Of a stretch of DNA of 64,000 nt, positions 54,483 through 61,579 are shown in pieces. The position numbers and the translations under genes were made by a program. The notes beneath the pieces were generated by a model. The model saw nothing but the letters and a program-made list of their open reading frames with translations, did no database searches and was not told where the DNA came from. Numbering within the stretch: the first letter of the stretch is position 1; each line of letters begins with the position of its first letter. This stretch comes from Azospirillum sp. 47_25 (GTDB lineage Bacteria; Pseudomonadota; Alphaproteobacteria; RF32; CAG-239). The stretch spans positions 1 through 64,000 of the forward strand of contig MNTU01000037.1 of NCBI GenBank assembly GCA_001917125.1, given 5' to 3'.

Positions 54483-56966
54483 TTATTTCAAATACCTCCC
54501 CGTTTTGCTCGCCGGACAGTTAACCATATCCTCGGGCGTACCCGAAAAAACCACTTCTCCCCCCAGCTTGCCGCCTTCGGGCCCCATGTCGATAACATAA
54601 TCGGCATTTCTGATAACGTCCAAATCATGCTCAATAACAATAATCGTCGCGCGATTGTCTATCAGTTTCTGGAAAACGTTAATCAAAACCTTAACATCCA
54701 GCGGATGCAGACCGATGGTCGGCTCATCAAACACGAAAATGCTGTCTTCCTGCCGGCGTCCCATTTCCGAAGCCAGCTTCAAACGCTGGGCTTCCCCGCC
54801 GGAAAGACTTGGCGTGGCTTCGCCGAGCGTCAAATATCCCAGTCCCAGGTCTTTCAGCGTTTGCAGACGCTGCCGGACAACTTTTAAATCCTTGCAGGCC
54901 TCAAGCGCATGATTAACATCCATCGCCATAATTTCAGACAGAGAAAACATTTCTTGTGACTTTGCGACATACTTGATGCCTTCGGCTTCCTTGGCATATC
55001 TTGAACCGCGGCAGTCGGGACACGGCACTTCCACATCCGGCAGAAATTGCACGTCAAGGCTGACGGTTCCGTTGCCGTCGCAAACTGGACAGCGCAATTT
55101 TCCCGTATTATACGAAAAGTCTCCCGCACCATATCCGCATCGTTTGGCATCCGGCGTTCTGGCAAACGCCTTGCGCAACTCGTCATGAACATTCGCATAA
55201 GTAGCCACCGTTGAGCGGATATTCATGCCGATCGGCGTGGAATCTATCAGCTTGATTTGCCTGATGCCGTCAGCCTGAACCGTTTTGATATGCGGCGGCA
55301 GCTTGTCCGCACACAACTGTGCTTTCAGAGCCGGAACAAGGCTCTCCAGAATGAGTGTCGTTTTTCCCGAACCCGACACCCCGGTAACAACCGTCAGCCG
55401 CCCTTTGGGTATTCTAACCTCTAACGGTTTGACCGTATGAACAGCGCCTGTTGCCAAAACAATTTCGCCGTTTTCAAAAACATCGGTCCCCCTGACCGGC
55501 GGACGGATACGCTCGCCGCGCCTGCTCAAAAACGCACCGATCTGCGAAATTCGATTATTCTTTATCTCGGCAATCGTGCCTTGGGCAATAACCTCTCCGC
55601 CGTCGGCACCCGATTTCGGCCCCATTTCAATCAGCCAGTCCGCTTCCGCTAAAATTTCCGTATCATGATCAACCAGCAAAACAGAATTTCCGTCAGCCAC
55701 AAGATCATGCATAACCGTTTTAAGACCCTCAATGTTAGCCGGATGCAGCCCTATCGACGGCTCATCCAGAACATACAAAACCCCCGTCGTCCGATTGCGA
55801 ACCGCGCGGGACAGCTGCATTCGCTGCCTCTCTCCGGTGGAAAGAGTTGACGACGCCCGATCCAGTGACAGATAGCCGAGCCCCAAATCGAGCAAGCGTC
55901 TGGCCGCCGACACAAAAGATTCGGAAATGGCTTCAGCCATCGGCCGCATCTCCGCCGGCAGAGCCGCCGGTACGCCTTTGACCCAGTCCGATAATTCCGA
56001 CAGCGTCATCCGGCAGACCTCGTCCAATGAAATTCCCCGCAGCTTAGGCGCCCGAGCCCGGGCAGAAAGTCTGGTACCGTGGCAATCGGGGCAAACGTCT
56101 TCTTTCAAAAACTTTTCAACCCGTTTCATGCCTTTCTCGTCTTTAACTTTAGCCAGCGCATTTTCTACGGTATATACCGCATTGTAATAGGTAAAATCGA
56201 GCTCCCCCGCCTGATTGGAACTTTTGGCCTTGTAAAGAATATGTTTCTTCTCTGCCGGACCATGAAAAACAATTTCTTTTTCCCGCTCCGTCAAATCTTT
56301 AAACGGCACATTGGTCCTGACCCCCATCGCCCGGCAGACGTCCGTCATCAGCGACCACATCAGTGAATTCCACGGAGCAACCGCCCCTTGGTCAATCGTC
56401 AGATTCTCATCGGGAACCAACGTCGTTTCGTCAACCGTCCGGATTGTGCCGACACCGCCGCAGGTCTCACAAGCCCCCTGACTGTTAAAAGCCAGTTCTT
56501 CGGCTCCGGGAGCATAAAAACGCACGCCGCAGACCGGACAAACAAGCTCTTTCTCCGCCGCAACCGCCAAAGTCGGCTCCAGATAATGCCCGTTCGGGCA
56601 ACGGTGACAGGCCAGCCGGGAATACATAAGCCGCAAACTGTTCAACAGCTCCGTACCTGTCCCGAATGTACTCCTAATTCCGGGAACGCCCGGTCTCTGA
56701 TGAAGGGCCAGTGCCGCCGGAACATGCAAAATTTCATCAACCAGAGCTTTCGGAGCCTGCGTCATACGCCGTCTGGTATAAGTTGACAGCGCCTCCAAAT
56801 AACGACGGGACCCCTCGGCATATAAAACGCCCAAAGCCAAAGACGATTTCCCGGAACCGGAAATTCCCGCAATTCCCACAATTTGATTTAGCGGAACATC
56901 CACATTGATATTCTTTAAATTATGCACTCGCGCGCCGCGTACTTTTATTGCATTTACGACATTCAT
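54483..56966 (-). CDS. UvrA2-type excinuclease ATPase (UvrA without the UvrB-binding domain)
   Basis: This is a dual-ABC UvrA-family ATPase. The first Walker A is GIAGISGSGKSSLALGVL; the second is TVVTGVSGSGKTTLILESL. Signature motifs are LSTGERQRMQLSRAVRN and LSGGEAQRLKLASEMGRR. Zinc-binding Cys pairs CPVCGVRF...CETCG and CPVCDGNG...CPDCRG are present. It has about 827 residues, versus about 940 in canonical UvrA. After the SRLACHRCPNGHYLEP stretch it passes straight to the first zinc module, so the UvrB-binding domain is absent. Such UvrA2 proteins are linked to damage tolerance or drug resistance. The start is the ATG at 56966; a TTG at 56981 is possible. Confidence 0.88.
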   Translation of the reverse strand: MNVVNAIKVRGARVHNLKNINVDVPLNQIVGIAGISGSGKSSLALGVLYAEGSRRYLEALSTYTRRRMTQAPKALVDEILHVPAALALHQRPGVPGIRSTFGTGTELLNSLRLMYSRLACHRCPNGHYLEPTLAVAAEKELVCPVCGVRFYAPGAEELAFNSQGACETCGGVGTIRTVDETTLVPDENLTIDQGAVAPWNSLMWSLMTDVCRAMGVRTNVPFKDLTEREKEIVFHGPAEKKHILYKAKSSNQAGELDFTYYNAVYTVENALAKVKDEKGMKRVEKFLKEDVCPDCHGTRLSARARAPKLRGISLDEVCRMTLSELSDWVKGVPAALPAEMRPMAEAISESFVSAARRLLDLGLGYLSLDRASSTLSTGERQRMQLSRAVRNRTTGVLYVLDEPSIGLHPANIEGLKTVMHDLVADGNSVLLVDHDTEILAEADWLIEMGPKSGADGGEVIAQGTIAEIKNNRISQIGAFLSRRGERIRPPVRGTDVFENGEIVLATGAVHTVKPLEVRIPKGRLTVVTGVSGSGKTTLILESLVPALKAQLCADKLPPHIKTVQADGIRQIKLIDSTPIGMNIRSTVATYANVHDELRKAFARTPDAKRCGYGAGDFSYNTGKLRCPVCDGNGTVSLDVQFLPDVEVPCPDCRGSRYAKEAEGIKYVAKSQEMFSLSEIMAMDVNHALEACKDLKVVRQRLQTLKDLGLGYLTLGEATPSLSGGEAQRLKLASEMGRRQEDSIFVFDEPTIGLHPLDVKVLINVFQKLIDNRATIIVIEHDLDVIRNADYVIDMGPEGGKLGGEVVFSGTPEDMVNCPASKTGRYLK

Positions 56967-57182
56967 CTTATTGCCCGCCAATTTTATCCCGGCTTAAATT
57001 TGTCTTCTGTTTTGCCGGAACCACTTTAACACGCCCCTGCCGGACAAACAAGCCCCTTTGCATCATTCCTGAGCATTCTATAAGCAAGACATTAAATCAC
57101 CAAAAAATATTCCTGAAAAGCTCTGCGATTTAATACTTGTATATTTCTATTATACTTCTTTAATTCGTAACTTAACCGTCTC

Positions 57183-57211
57183 TTGATTTTGTCTAAATTT
57201 TGTGCTAATCT
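57183..57211 (+). promoter_or_regulatory. Promoter of the 57246 orphan gene
   Basis: TTGATT (57183-57188), 17 bases, TAATCT (57206-57211), 34 bases before the ATG. Confidence 0.5.
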
Positions 57212-57245
57212 ATATAAAGTTAACATACCGCCTTAAGAGGATAAC

Positions 57246-57980
57246 ATGAAAATAAAAAGCCTATACAGCAAACTCTTTCAGAAAATTTCTAAAAAAGCAA
57301 AAGCAGAACCGACCACCGAAAAAGAAAAGCCGGCTCCCATAAACCCTGATGAAGACTTTGAAATTCACAATTATGGCGAAGGACTGAACTTGGGGAAAAA
57401 AGCTTTGCTGACATCTCCTGAGAGGGTAAAAGCCTTCGTCGGCGGCATAAGTAAAGGCATCACGTTTAACAGTAATCCCAAACTGGTTTACACGGAACTT
57501 ACGGCTGACGGACAGCCTGACCATCCGGCATGGCTTTTTGATATTAACGGCAAAAGCGGAACATATCAGATGTATATAGATATTTTTCCGAAAAGAGGCG
57601 GCGCCTGCGCTTATAACTGTGTCGGATTTTCCAGTGGTCATTTTAAACAGATTCCCGTGGAAGACAATCTGAAGATAAAAGATATGTCTAGCATGAAACG
57701 TACCCGTGTTACCCCTGAACCGTCTCTGGGACAAGATACTTTTTCCGAAGAAACCTTTGACGGAGAAGTTAAGGTTTATGCGACCAAAGGCGGACGCTTG
57801 GAATGCATCGGAAGCAGCCTGGCTGAATATCACGAATACGTTTCTTCAATTGGCGACGTCACCTTGTTCAAAACCGGGCCGGAACGTTTCATCGCTAAAA
57901 AAACGGCTCTCCCGGAAAATAAATCTACATCAGTAAAGCCAGAAATTCTTTTAAACAACATCAAAACAAATATCAGATAG
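57246..57980 (+). CDS. Uncharacterised 244-residue cytosolic protein
   Basis: I do not recognise a family. The start has AAGAGGATAAC in front and a clear promoter. There is no signal peptide. The first 35 residues are Lys-rich and low complexity (YSKLFQKISKKAKAEPTTEK). The middle is beta-rich with Cys and Gly (FPKRGGACAYNCVGFSSGHF), and later come a Lys/Glu segment and CIGSSLAEYHEYVSS. The fold looks ordered between residues 40 and 215. It sits alone between the UvrA2 gene and the HAD gene, which point away from and toward it. No function is proposed. Confidence 0.6.
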   Translation: MKIKSLYSKLFQKISKKAKAEPTTEKEKPAPINPDEDFEIHNYGEGLNLGKKALLTSPERVKAFVGGISKGITFNSNPKLVYTELTADGQPDHPAWLFDINGKSGTYQMYIDIFPKRGGACAYNCVGFSSGHFKQIPVEDNLKIKDMSSMKRTRVTPEPSLGQDTFSEETFDGEVKVYATKGGRLECIGSSLAEYHEYVSSIGDVTLFKTGPERFIAKKTALPENKSTSVKPEILLNNIKTNIR

Positions 57981-58026
57981 CCACAAAGTTAAAACAAGCG
58001 TTTTTAATAATAGGCGGTAATCATAA

Positions 58027-58821
58027 CTATTTGTTTTTGAGCCTGTGTTTCAACAAGCCGGCCAAAATGCCGGAAATTGGTTTTCCTAATCGATCATTAT
58101 TATGTTTATCAATGATACCGATAGCTTTTATGAGCTTATCAATACCACCGGGATAAGTTGCATCAAAAGTAATACAGCGGCAGCCGATATTTTTAGCCAA
58201 ATCCCTATCTGCCTTACCGTCACCGATAACGAGACAGTCTTCAGGTGGCGGAGGATTACCGTCAAACATGGCAACAAATGCACCGCGGTGCGGCTTTTCG
58301 CGCAACTTAAGCTGTGCCGCATTTTCATTGGGATGGATTTTAGGCGAACCGTATATTTTATCAAAAAAAGGCGTTAAATTAAAATGATCTAACTCCTGCT
58401 CCAAATATTCAGGACTTTTACTGGAAATTATATGCAGCCTGACTTCATTCTTCTGACAGTAGCTGAGTAAGGTCAAAGCCCCTTCAACCAAACTGGCATC
58501 CCGAATGTGATTTTGTTCAATATAGTTATAAAACGTATCGTGAGCCAAAGACATGGTCTCTTCCATTTGCTTTTGGTTCAAGGTGCGCAAACCCTTTTTG
58601 GTTTGAAGGCTATAGGGTTCACCGGCAGCAAAAGTTTCACCGCAAAGCATATATCCGAAAATTTCGCTTTTAGGCTTTCCTCCTGTAGCTTTTTTGATTT
58701 CTGCTGCAGTTTTACGGGGCATATTTAAACTGTCAAAGACACAATCATATGCATTTTTGGTCGTGGACAGAGTATGCAACAACGTTTCATCCAAATCGCA
58801 AAGTAAGTGTTTAATCGTCAT
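58027..58821 (-). CDS. HAD-superfamily hydrolase, probable phosphatase
   Basis: The 264-residue protein has the HAD motif I LLCDLDETLL with nucleophile Asp9 and Asp11. A C1-type helical cap follows, then motif II (HIISSKSPEYL), a distal Lys, and motif IV VIGDGKADRDLAKNIGC. It is probably a small-molecule phosphatase. It is 40 bases downstream of murQ in the same direction, so a role on MurNAc-derived phosphates is possible, but nothing in the sequence proves it. Confidence 0.82.
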   Translation of the reverse strand: MTIKHLLCDLDETLLHTLSTTKNAYDCVFDSLNMPRKTAAEIKKATGGKPKSEIFGYMLCGETFAAGEPYSLQTKKGLRTLNQKQMEETMSLAHDTFYNYIEQNHIRDASLVEGALTLLSYCQKNEVRLHIISSKSPEYLEQELDHFNLTPFFDKIYGSPKIHPNENAAQLKLREKPHRGAFVAMFDGNPPPPEDCLVIGDGKADRDLAKNIGCRCITFDATYPGGIDKLIKAIGIIDKHNNDRLGKPISGILAGLLKHRLKNK

Positions 58822-58861
58822 AAAATTTTCCCTTTGACCCGAAAATCATTATTAACCTTGT

Positions 58862-59749
58862 TCAGGAAATGATTTTGCGGAGAATTCCGTTATTTTGCTC
58901 CAATAGTCGTTCCGCTTCGATTTTGGAAACCGGCTTAACCGCCATAACACAGGCCGTTTTAACCTTATGTCCTGAAGCCTCAATATAATCGGCCGCTTTT
59001 TCATATGGAATACGCGCAATTTCAGAAACAATGCGAATACCGCGATCAACCAGCTTTTGATTCATCATACGAACATCAATCATATAATTTTCATAAACTT
59101 TTCCGATACGGATCATCGCACCGGTAGAAAGCATGTTAAGAATCATCTTTTGGGCTGTGCCGGATTTCATCCGCGAGGAACCGGCAATGGGTTCTTCGCC
59201 GACGACCGGATTGATAAAGATATCGGCAAAAGCCTTTAGTTTGGCTTCAGGATTTGAACTGATACCGACAGTTTTGCAACCGCGTTTTTGCGCTTCTTCT
59301 AAAACAGTCAGAACATAACGCGGCCCGCCGTTGGCGGAAATACCGACAACAACGTCATCAGGGGTAGGATTGAAGGCATTTAAATCTGCAAGTGCCAAAT
59401 CGGCATTGTCTTCGGAATTTTCAACCGAAAAACGCAGAGCCCGGTCTCCGCCTGCGATAAAACCGTTGACCATACCATGCTCGACACCGAAAGTCGGCCA
59501 GCACTCTGATGCGTCAAGCACTCCCAGACGCCCGCTGGTACCGGCACCAAAATACGCCAGCCGGCCGCCTTTTCTGAAAGCTTCCGCAATAACTTCAATT
59601 GCATCACCGATTTGAGGCAGAGCTTTTTCAACCGCCAAAGCCACTTTTTTGTCTTCATTATTAAGCGTCTTGGCAATTTGCCAAGAATCCATCAAATCTA
59701 TATTGACGGTTTCCGGGTTTCTTTTTTCGGTCAGTGCAAGTTTATTCAT
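58862..59749 (-). CDS. murQ: N-acetylmuramic acid 6-phosphate etherase
   Basis: MurQ cleaves the lactyl ether of MurNAc-6-phosphate to GlcNAc-6-phosphate and lactate in wall recycling. The 295-residue SIS-domain protein has YFGAGTSGRLGVLDASECWP with catalytic Glu82, GIIAGGDRAL-like sequence (here NGFIAGGDRALRFSVENSED) and SSRMKSGTAQKMILNMLST. It heads the murQ-HAD pair. A palindrome TTGTAC-tgatt-GTACAA lies 120 bases upstream. Confidence 0.95.
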   Translation of the reverse strand: MNKLALTEKRNPETVNIDLMDSWQIAKTLNNEDKKVALAVEKALPQIGDAIEVIAEAFRKGGRLAYFGAGTSGRLGVLDASECWPTFGVEHGMVNGFIAGGDRALRFSVENSEDNADLALADLNAFNPTPDDVVVGISANGGPRYVLTVLEEAQKRGCKTVGISSNPEAKLKAFADIFINPVVGEEPIAGSSRMKSGTAQKMILNMLSTGAMIRIGKVYENYMIDVRMMNQKLVDRGIRIVSEIARIPYEKAADYIEASGHKVKTACVMAVKPVSKIEAERLLEQNNGILRKIIS

Positions 59750-59869
59750 ATCAATTTTCCTCCGATATATAAAAAAGATAAATTCAATTGATTAAAAAAC
59801 ATATAAAAAATTGCACATCGGAATTTATAATATTAAAAACTTTCCTAACCTTTCTATACGCAGAACAAA

Positions 59870-59886
59870 TTGTACTGATTGTACAA
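59870..59886. promoter_or_regulatory. Palindrome between murQ and the 59986 gene
   Basis: TTGTAC, 5 bases, GTACAA: a perfect 6-bp inverted repeat in an AT-rich divergent spacer. It could be an operator for either gene. No regulator is adjacent, so this is a weak call. Confidence 0.3.
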
Positions 59887-59985
59887 AATTTGCAAAAAAA
59901 ATTATCTGGACAGCTATATGGGAATATGATATGTTTATAGCATATTAATTATAGATATCTGAATTATTAACTAAAAAATAAAATT

Positions 59986-60303
59986 ATGTTTACACCACAC
60001 GATTGGAGAAACGGAGCTGATTACTCTGACGAAGCTTATGAAAGCTTCCATAATACTTTTGAAACATGTGATACATTTGGAAAGTTTCTCAAAATCCTTT
60101 TCATTGTAATTGCCTGTTCTTTGGCAATATGCTTAATTATATGGCAATGGGAAAATATTACAGAAATCTGTAACAGATTGTACAATTTCATTATGTCCAA
60201 GCAAAAAATAAAAGAAATAGTTATTGCAATTGCTTTAGGAGTTCCATTCATCATTACATTAAGCATACCGTATATAATTTATATGCGACATAAAAATAAA
60301 TAA
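59986..60303 (+). CDS. Small membrane protein, two transmembrane segments
   Basis: I do not recognise a family. The 105-residue protein has an acidic N-terminus (about 30 residues), TM1 around ILFIVIACSLAICLIIW and TM2 around IAIALGVPFIITLSIPYII, and a short basic tail. Codon use is AT-rich, unlike the 1-57 kb core. A strong terminator follows it. It is the first gene of the AT-rich island. Confidence 0.55.
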   Translation: MFTPHDWRNGADYSDEAYESFHNTFETCDTFGKFLKILFIVIACSLAICLIIWQWENITEICNRLYNFIMSKQKIKEIVIAIALGVPFIITLSIPYIIYMRHKNK

Positions 60304-60313
60304 CCATTTATCC

Positions 60314-60344
60314 CCTTGGAACAAGATGTTCCAAGGTTTTTTTT
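60314..60344 (+). terminator. Intrinsic terminator after the 59986 gene
   Basis: Stem CCTTGGAACA, loop AGA, TGTTCCAAGG, then T8. Confidence 0.85.
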
Positions 60345-60377
60345 GCCCAAATTTATTCTGACCAATGATACTAACTA

Positions 60378-60626
60378 TTTGATTCTGAGTGAACTCCAAT
60401 ATCGGCTTAGAATCAAAACATAAAGACCTGCGATTCCTCGCAAACCCTTTGTTTCCTTTGGCAGGGGCAGACAATTGGCTGCGCTGTCGCTCCGCCGCTT
60501 CGTCGTCGCAAGAACGGTGATACTTCCGTCTCGCCCGGCTCCTTCTTGTCGAACTCACTTCCCCGTGAGTTCTCATCAATTTCCCTAAAAGCCAATAAAA
60601 AACCGCCCTAACGGACGGTTTTTTAT
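60378..60626. ncRNA. Candidate structured noncoding RNA, GC-rich island
   Basis: Within an AT-rich background this stretch is GC-rich and can form several local hairpins: TTTGATTCTGAG/CTTAGAATCAAA (60378-60417), TGCGA-ttcc-TCGCA (60429-60442) and GAACTCAC-ttcccc-GTGAGTTC (60551-60572). On the minus strand the last two have GGAA and GGGGAA loops, the first a GNRA type. On the plus strand the unit ends at an intrinsic terminator. Strand, promoter and family are not known. Confidence 0.3.
60599..60626. terminator. Bidirectional intrinsic terminator before repeat site 1
   Basis: Stem AAAACCGCCC region paired with GGACGGTTTT across CTAAC, then T6 on the plus strand and AAAAAACC on the other. Directly abuts the 32-bp site. 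Confidence 0.75.
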
Positions 60627-60656
60627 TGGCAGGGCACATAGTGCAATCCACGGACT
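60625..60656. repeat. 32-bp repeat site 1
   Basis: Left arm ATTGGCAGGG, 9-base centre CACATAGTG, right arm CAATCCACGGACT. The same arms with a different centre occur at 61548-61579, in the same orientation, 923 bases away, and again straight after an intrinsic terminator. A partial third copy (TTGGCAGGGG...CAAT) is near 60459. Confidence 0.7.
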
Positions 60657-60723
60657 TTTATATTTACTTACACCTAAAAAAATAATTTAAACAATTATTG
60701 ATTTTAGCAGGAAACATTTCCTA

Positions 60724-60746
60724 TATACTGCTTGATAGCGCTATCA
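60724..60746 (+). promoter_or_regulatory. -10 hexamer and LacI-type operator palindrome of the 60778 gene
   Basis: TATACT (60724-60729) is followed by the perfect palindrome TGATAGCGCTATCA (60733-60746), which would cover the start site. TAGCGCTA-centred palindromes are the known pattern of LacI/GalR-family operators. No LacI-family gene is in the window. The -35 is weak, suggesting a regulated promoter. Confidence 0.5.
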
Positions 60747-60777
60747 TTGTGTTAAGAATTATAGAAAGGAAAATAAA

Positions 60778-61035
60778 ATGGCTAGTAAAGCAATTTCAAC
60801 AATAGGTAAATATGCTGCTAAAAAAATTGGCAATAAAACTTTTGATAAAGCAATACAAAAAATAAGTGAACCATACGAACGATTAAGACGTAAAGCGTTT
60901 GAAATAAAACCTCTTAATGTTGGTGAAAGAGAAACTATAAAATGTTTACAAAATCCACATAATAGTTCGAGTTATTGTAAATCCGTTGGAAATACAGTTA
61001 GAAAGACCTACCATAAAACCGGAAAATACAAATAA
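60778..61035 (+). CDS. Small basic uncharacterised protein
   Basis: I do not recognise a family. The 85-residue protein is rich in Lys and Arg (ASKAISTIGKYAAKKIGNKT, then RLRRKAFEIKP), with two Cys (KCLQNPHNSSSYCKS). It has no membrane segment. GAAAGGAAAAT precedes the ATG. A perfect 14-bp terminator follows. It could be secreted, nucleic-acid-binding or a toxin; nothing decides between these. Confidence 0.5.
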   Translation: MASKAISTIGKYAAKKIGNKTFDKAIQKISEPYERLRRKAFEIKPLNVGERETIKCLQNPHNSSSYCKSVGNTVRKTYHKTGKYK

Positions 61036-61041
61036 CGCCTC

Positions 61042-61072
61042 AGTAAAGGCAATATTCTATATTGCCTTTACT
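61042..61072 (+). terminator. Hairpin terminator after the small basic protein
   Basis: AGTAAAGGCAATAT, loop TCT, ATATTGCCTTTACT (14 bp perfect), then ATCTTTTCT. Confidence 0.75.
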
Positions 61073-61107
61073 ATCTTTTCTAATTATCATTAAACAGCGA
61101 GGTTTTA

Positions 61108-61368
61108 ATGAAAAAAATATTTTTGTTTATAATCGGATTTTTTTTAATACCCACTATTCTGGGCTCTACAACAGCCTACTTGTTTAACCCAGAAAATTAC
61201 GAAACGTATGTAGGCTTTTGGGGAAGTATTTATCTATTGATTTATATAATTTTTCCCTTTATCTTTCGCGGAAAAATAAAACAATCCATCAATAAATACA
61301 TTTTCTACGCTGTCATATATACTCTGCTGTTTTTAATATTTTGCCTACTTCTAATTTACTTTAATTAA
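61108..61368 (+). CDS. Small membrane protein, three transmembrane segments
   Basis: I do not recognise a family. The 86-residue protein has hydrophobic segments around IFLFIIGFFLIPTILGST, SIYLLIYIIFPFIF and FYAVIYTLLFLIFCLLLIYF, so it is nearly all membrane. GCGAGG precedes the ATG. AT-rich codon use matches the island. It might be an immunity, stress or small-toxin protein, but this is guesswork. Confidence 0.5.
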   Translation: MKKIFLFIIGFFLIPTILGSTTAYLFNPENYETYVGFWGSIYLLIYIIFPFIFRGKIKQSINKYIFYAVIYTLLFLIFCLLLIYFN

Positions 61369-61440
61369 TAAACATATCCCAAGAACAAACGGGATTCTGA
61401 CTAACTTAACTGCTTATAAAATAAGGAAACTTGAAAAGAA

Positions 61441-61493
61441 GAGCCGTGTAACTATCCAAAAACAGCTCTGATAACCGCACCTCACACGGGCTC
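61441..61493. other. Structured noncoding segment before terminator 2
   Basis: GAGCCGTGT (61441-61449) pairs with ACACGGGCTC (61484-61493) over 9 bp with one bulged G, enclosing about 34 bases. It lies in the gene-free stretch 61369-61577, upstream of the second terminator and repeat site, and parallels the layout at 60378-60656. Confidence 0.35.
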
Positions 61494-61520
61494 GATTAAG
61501 CGCTTGTTTTATAAAGAAAA

Positions 61521-61546
61521 AAGACGCTTTTCAGCGTCTTTATTTT
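61521..61546 (+). terminator. Intrinsic terminator before repeat site 2
   Basis: Stem AAGACGCT, loop TTTC, AGCGTCTT, then TATTTT. It abuts the second 32-bp site. Confidence 0.8.
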
Positions 61547-61547
61547 G

Positions 61548-61579
61548 ATTGGCAGGGGAAACAAGACAATCCACGGACT
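61548..61579. repeat. 32-bp repeat site 2
   Basis: Left arm ATTGGCAGGG and right arm CAATCCACGGACT, identical to site 1; the 9-base centre is GAAACAAGA. The right arm touches the 3' end of the Sll1717-family ATPase gene (stop at 61578-61580). Confidence 0.7.

Larger units (their letters stand above)
60304..60777. other. 473-bp gap with structured GC-rich noncoding DNA
   Basis: It holds a terminator (60314-60344), a 12-bp outer stem (60378-60417), hairpins at 60429-60442 and 60551-60572, a GC-rich stretch (about 60460-60590), a second terminator (60599-60626), a 32-bp repeat site (60625-60656), and the promoter and operator-like palindrome of the next gene. A minus-strand frame (60259-60651) covers part of it but looks accidental. 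Confidence 0.55.

Noticed and set aside
60259-60651. Minus-strand frame of 130 codons over the GC-rich island
   Set aside because: It overlaps the terminators, the repeat site and the end of the 59986 gene. The Arg/Ser-rich sequence has no recognisable fold and no ribosome-binding site; a structured RNA explains the region better.
60625-61579. The 32-bp sites as 3' ends of antisense tRNA genes
   Set aside because: TGGCAGGGG resembles an antisense acceptor end, but the T-loop consensus (GGTTCGAATCC) is missing and no cloverleaf can be drawn.
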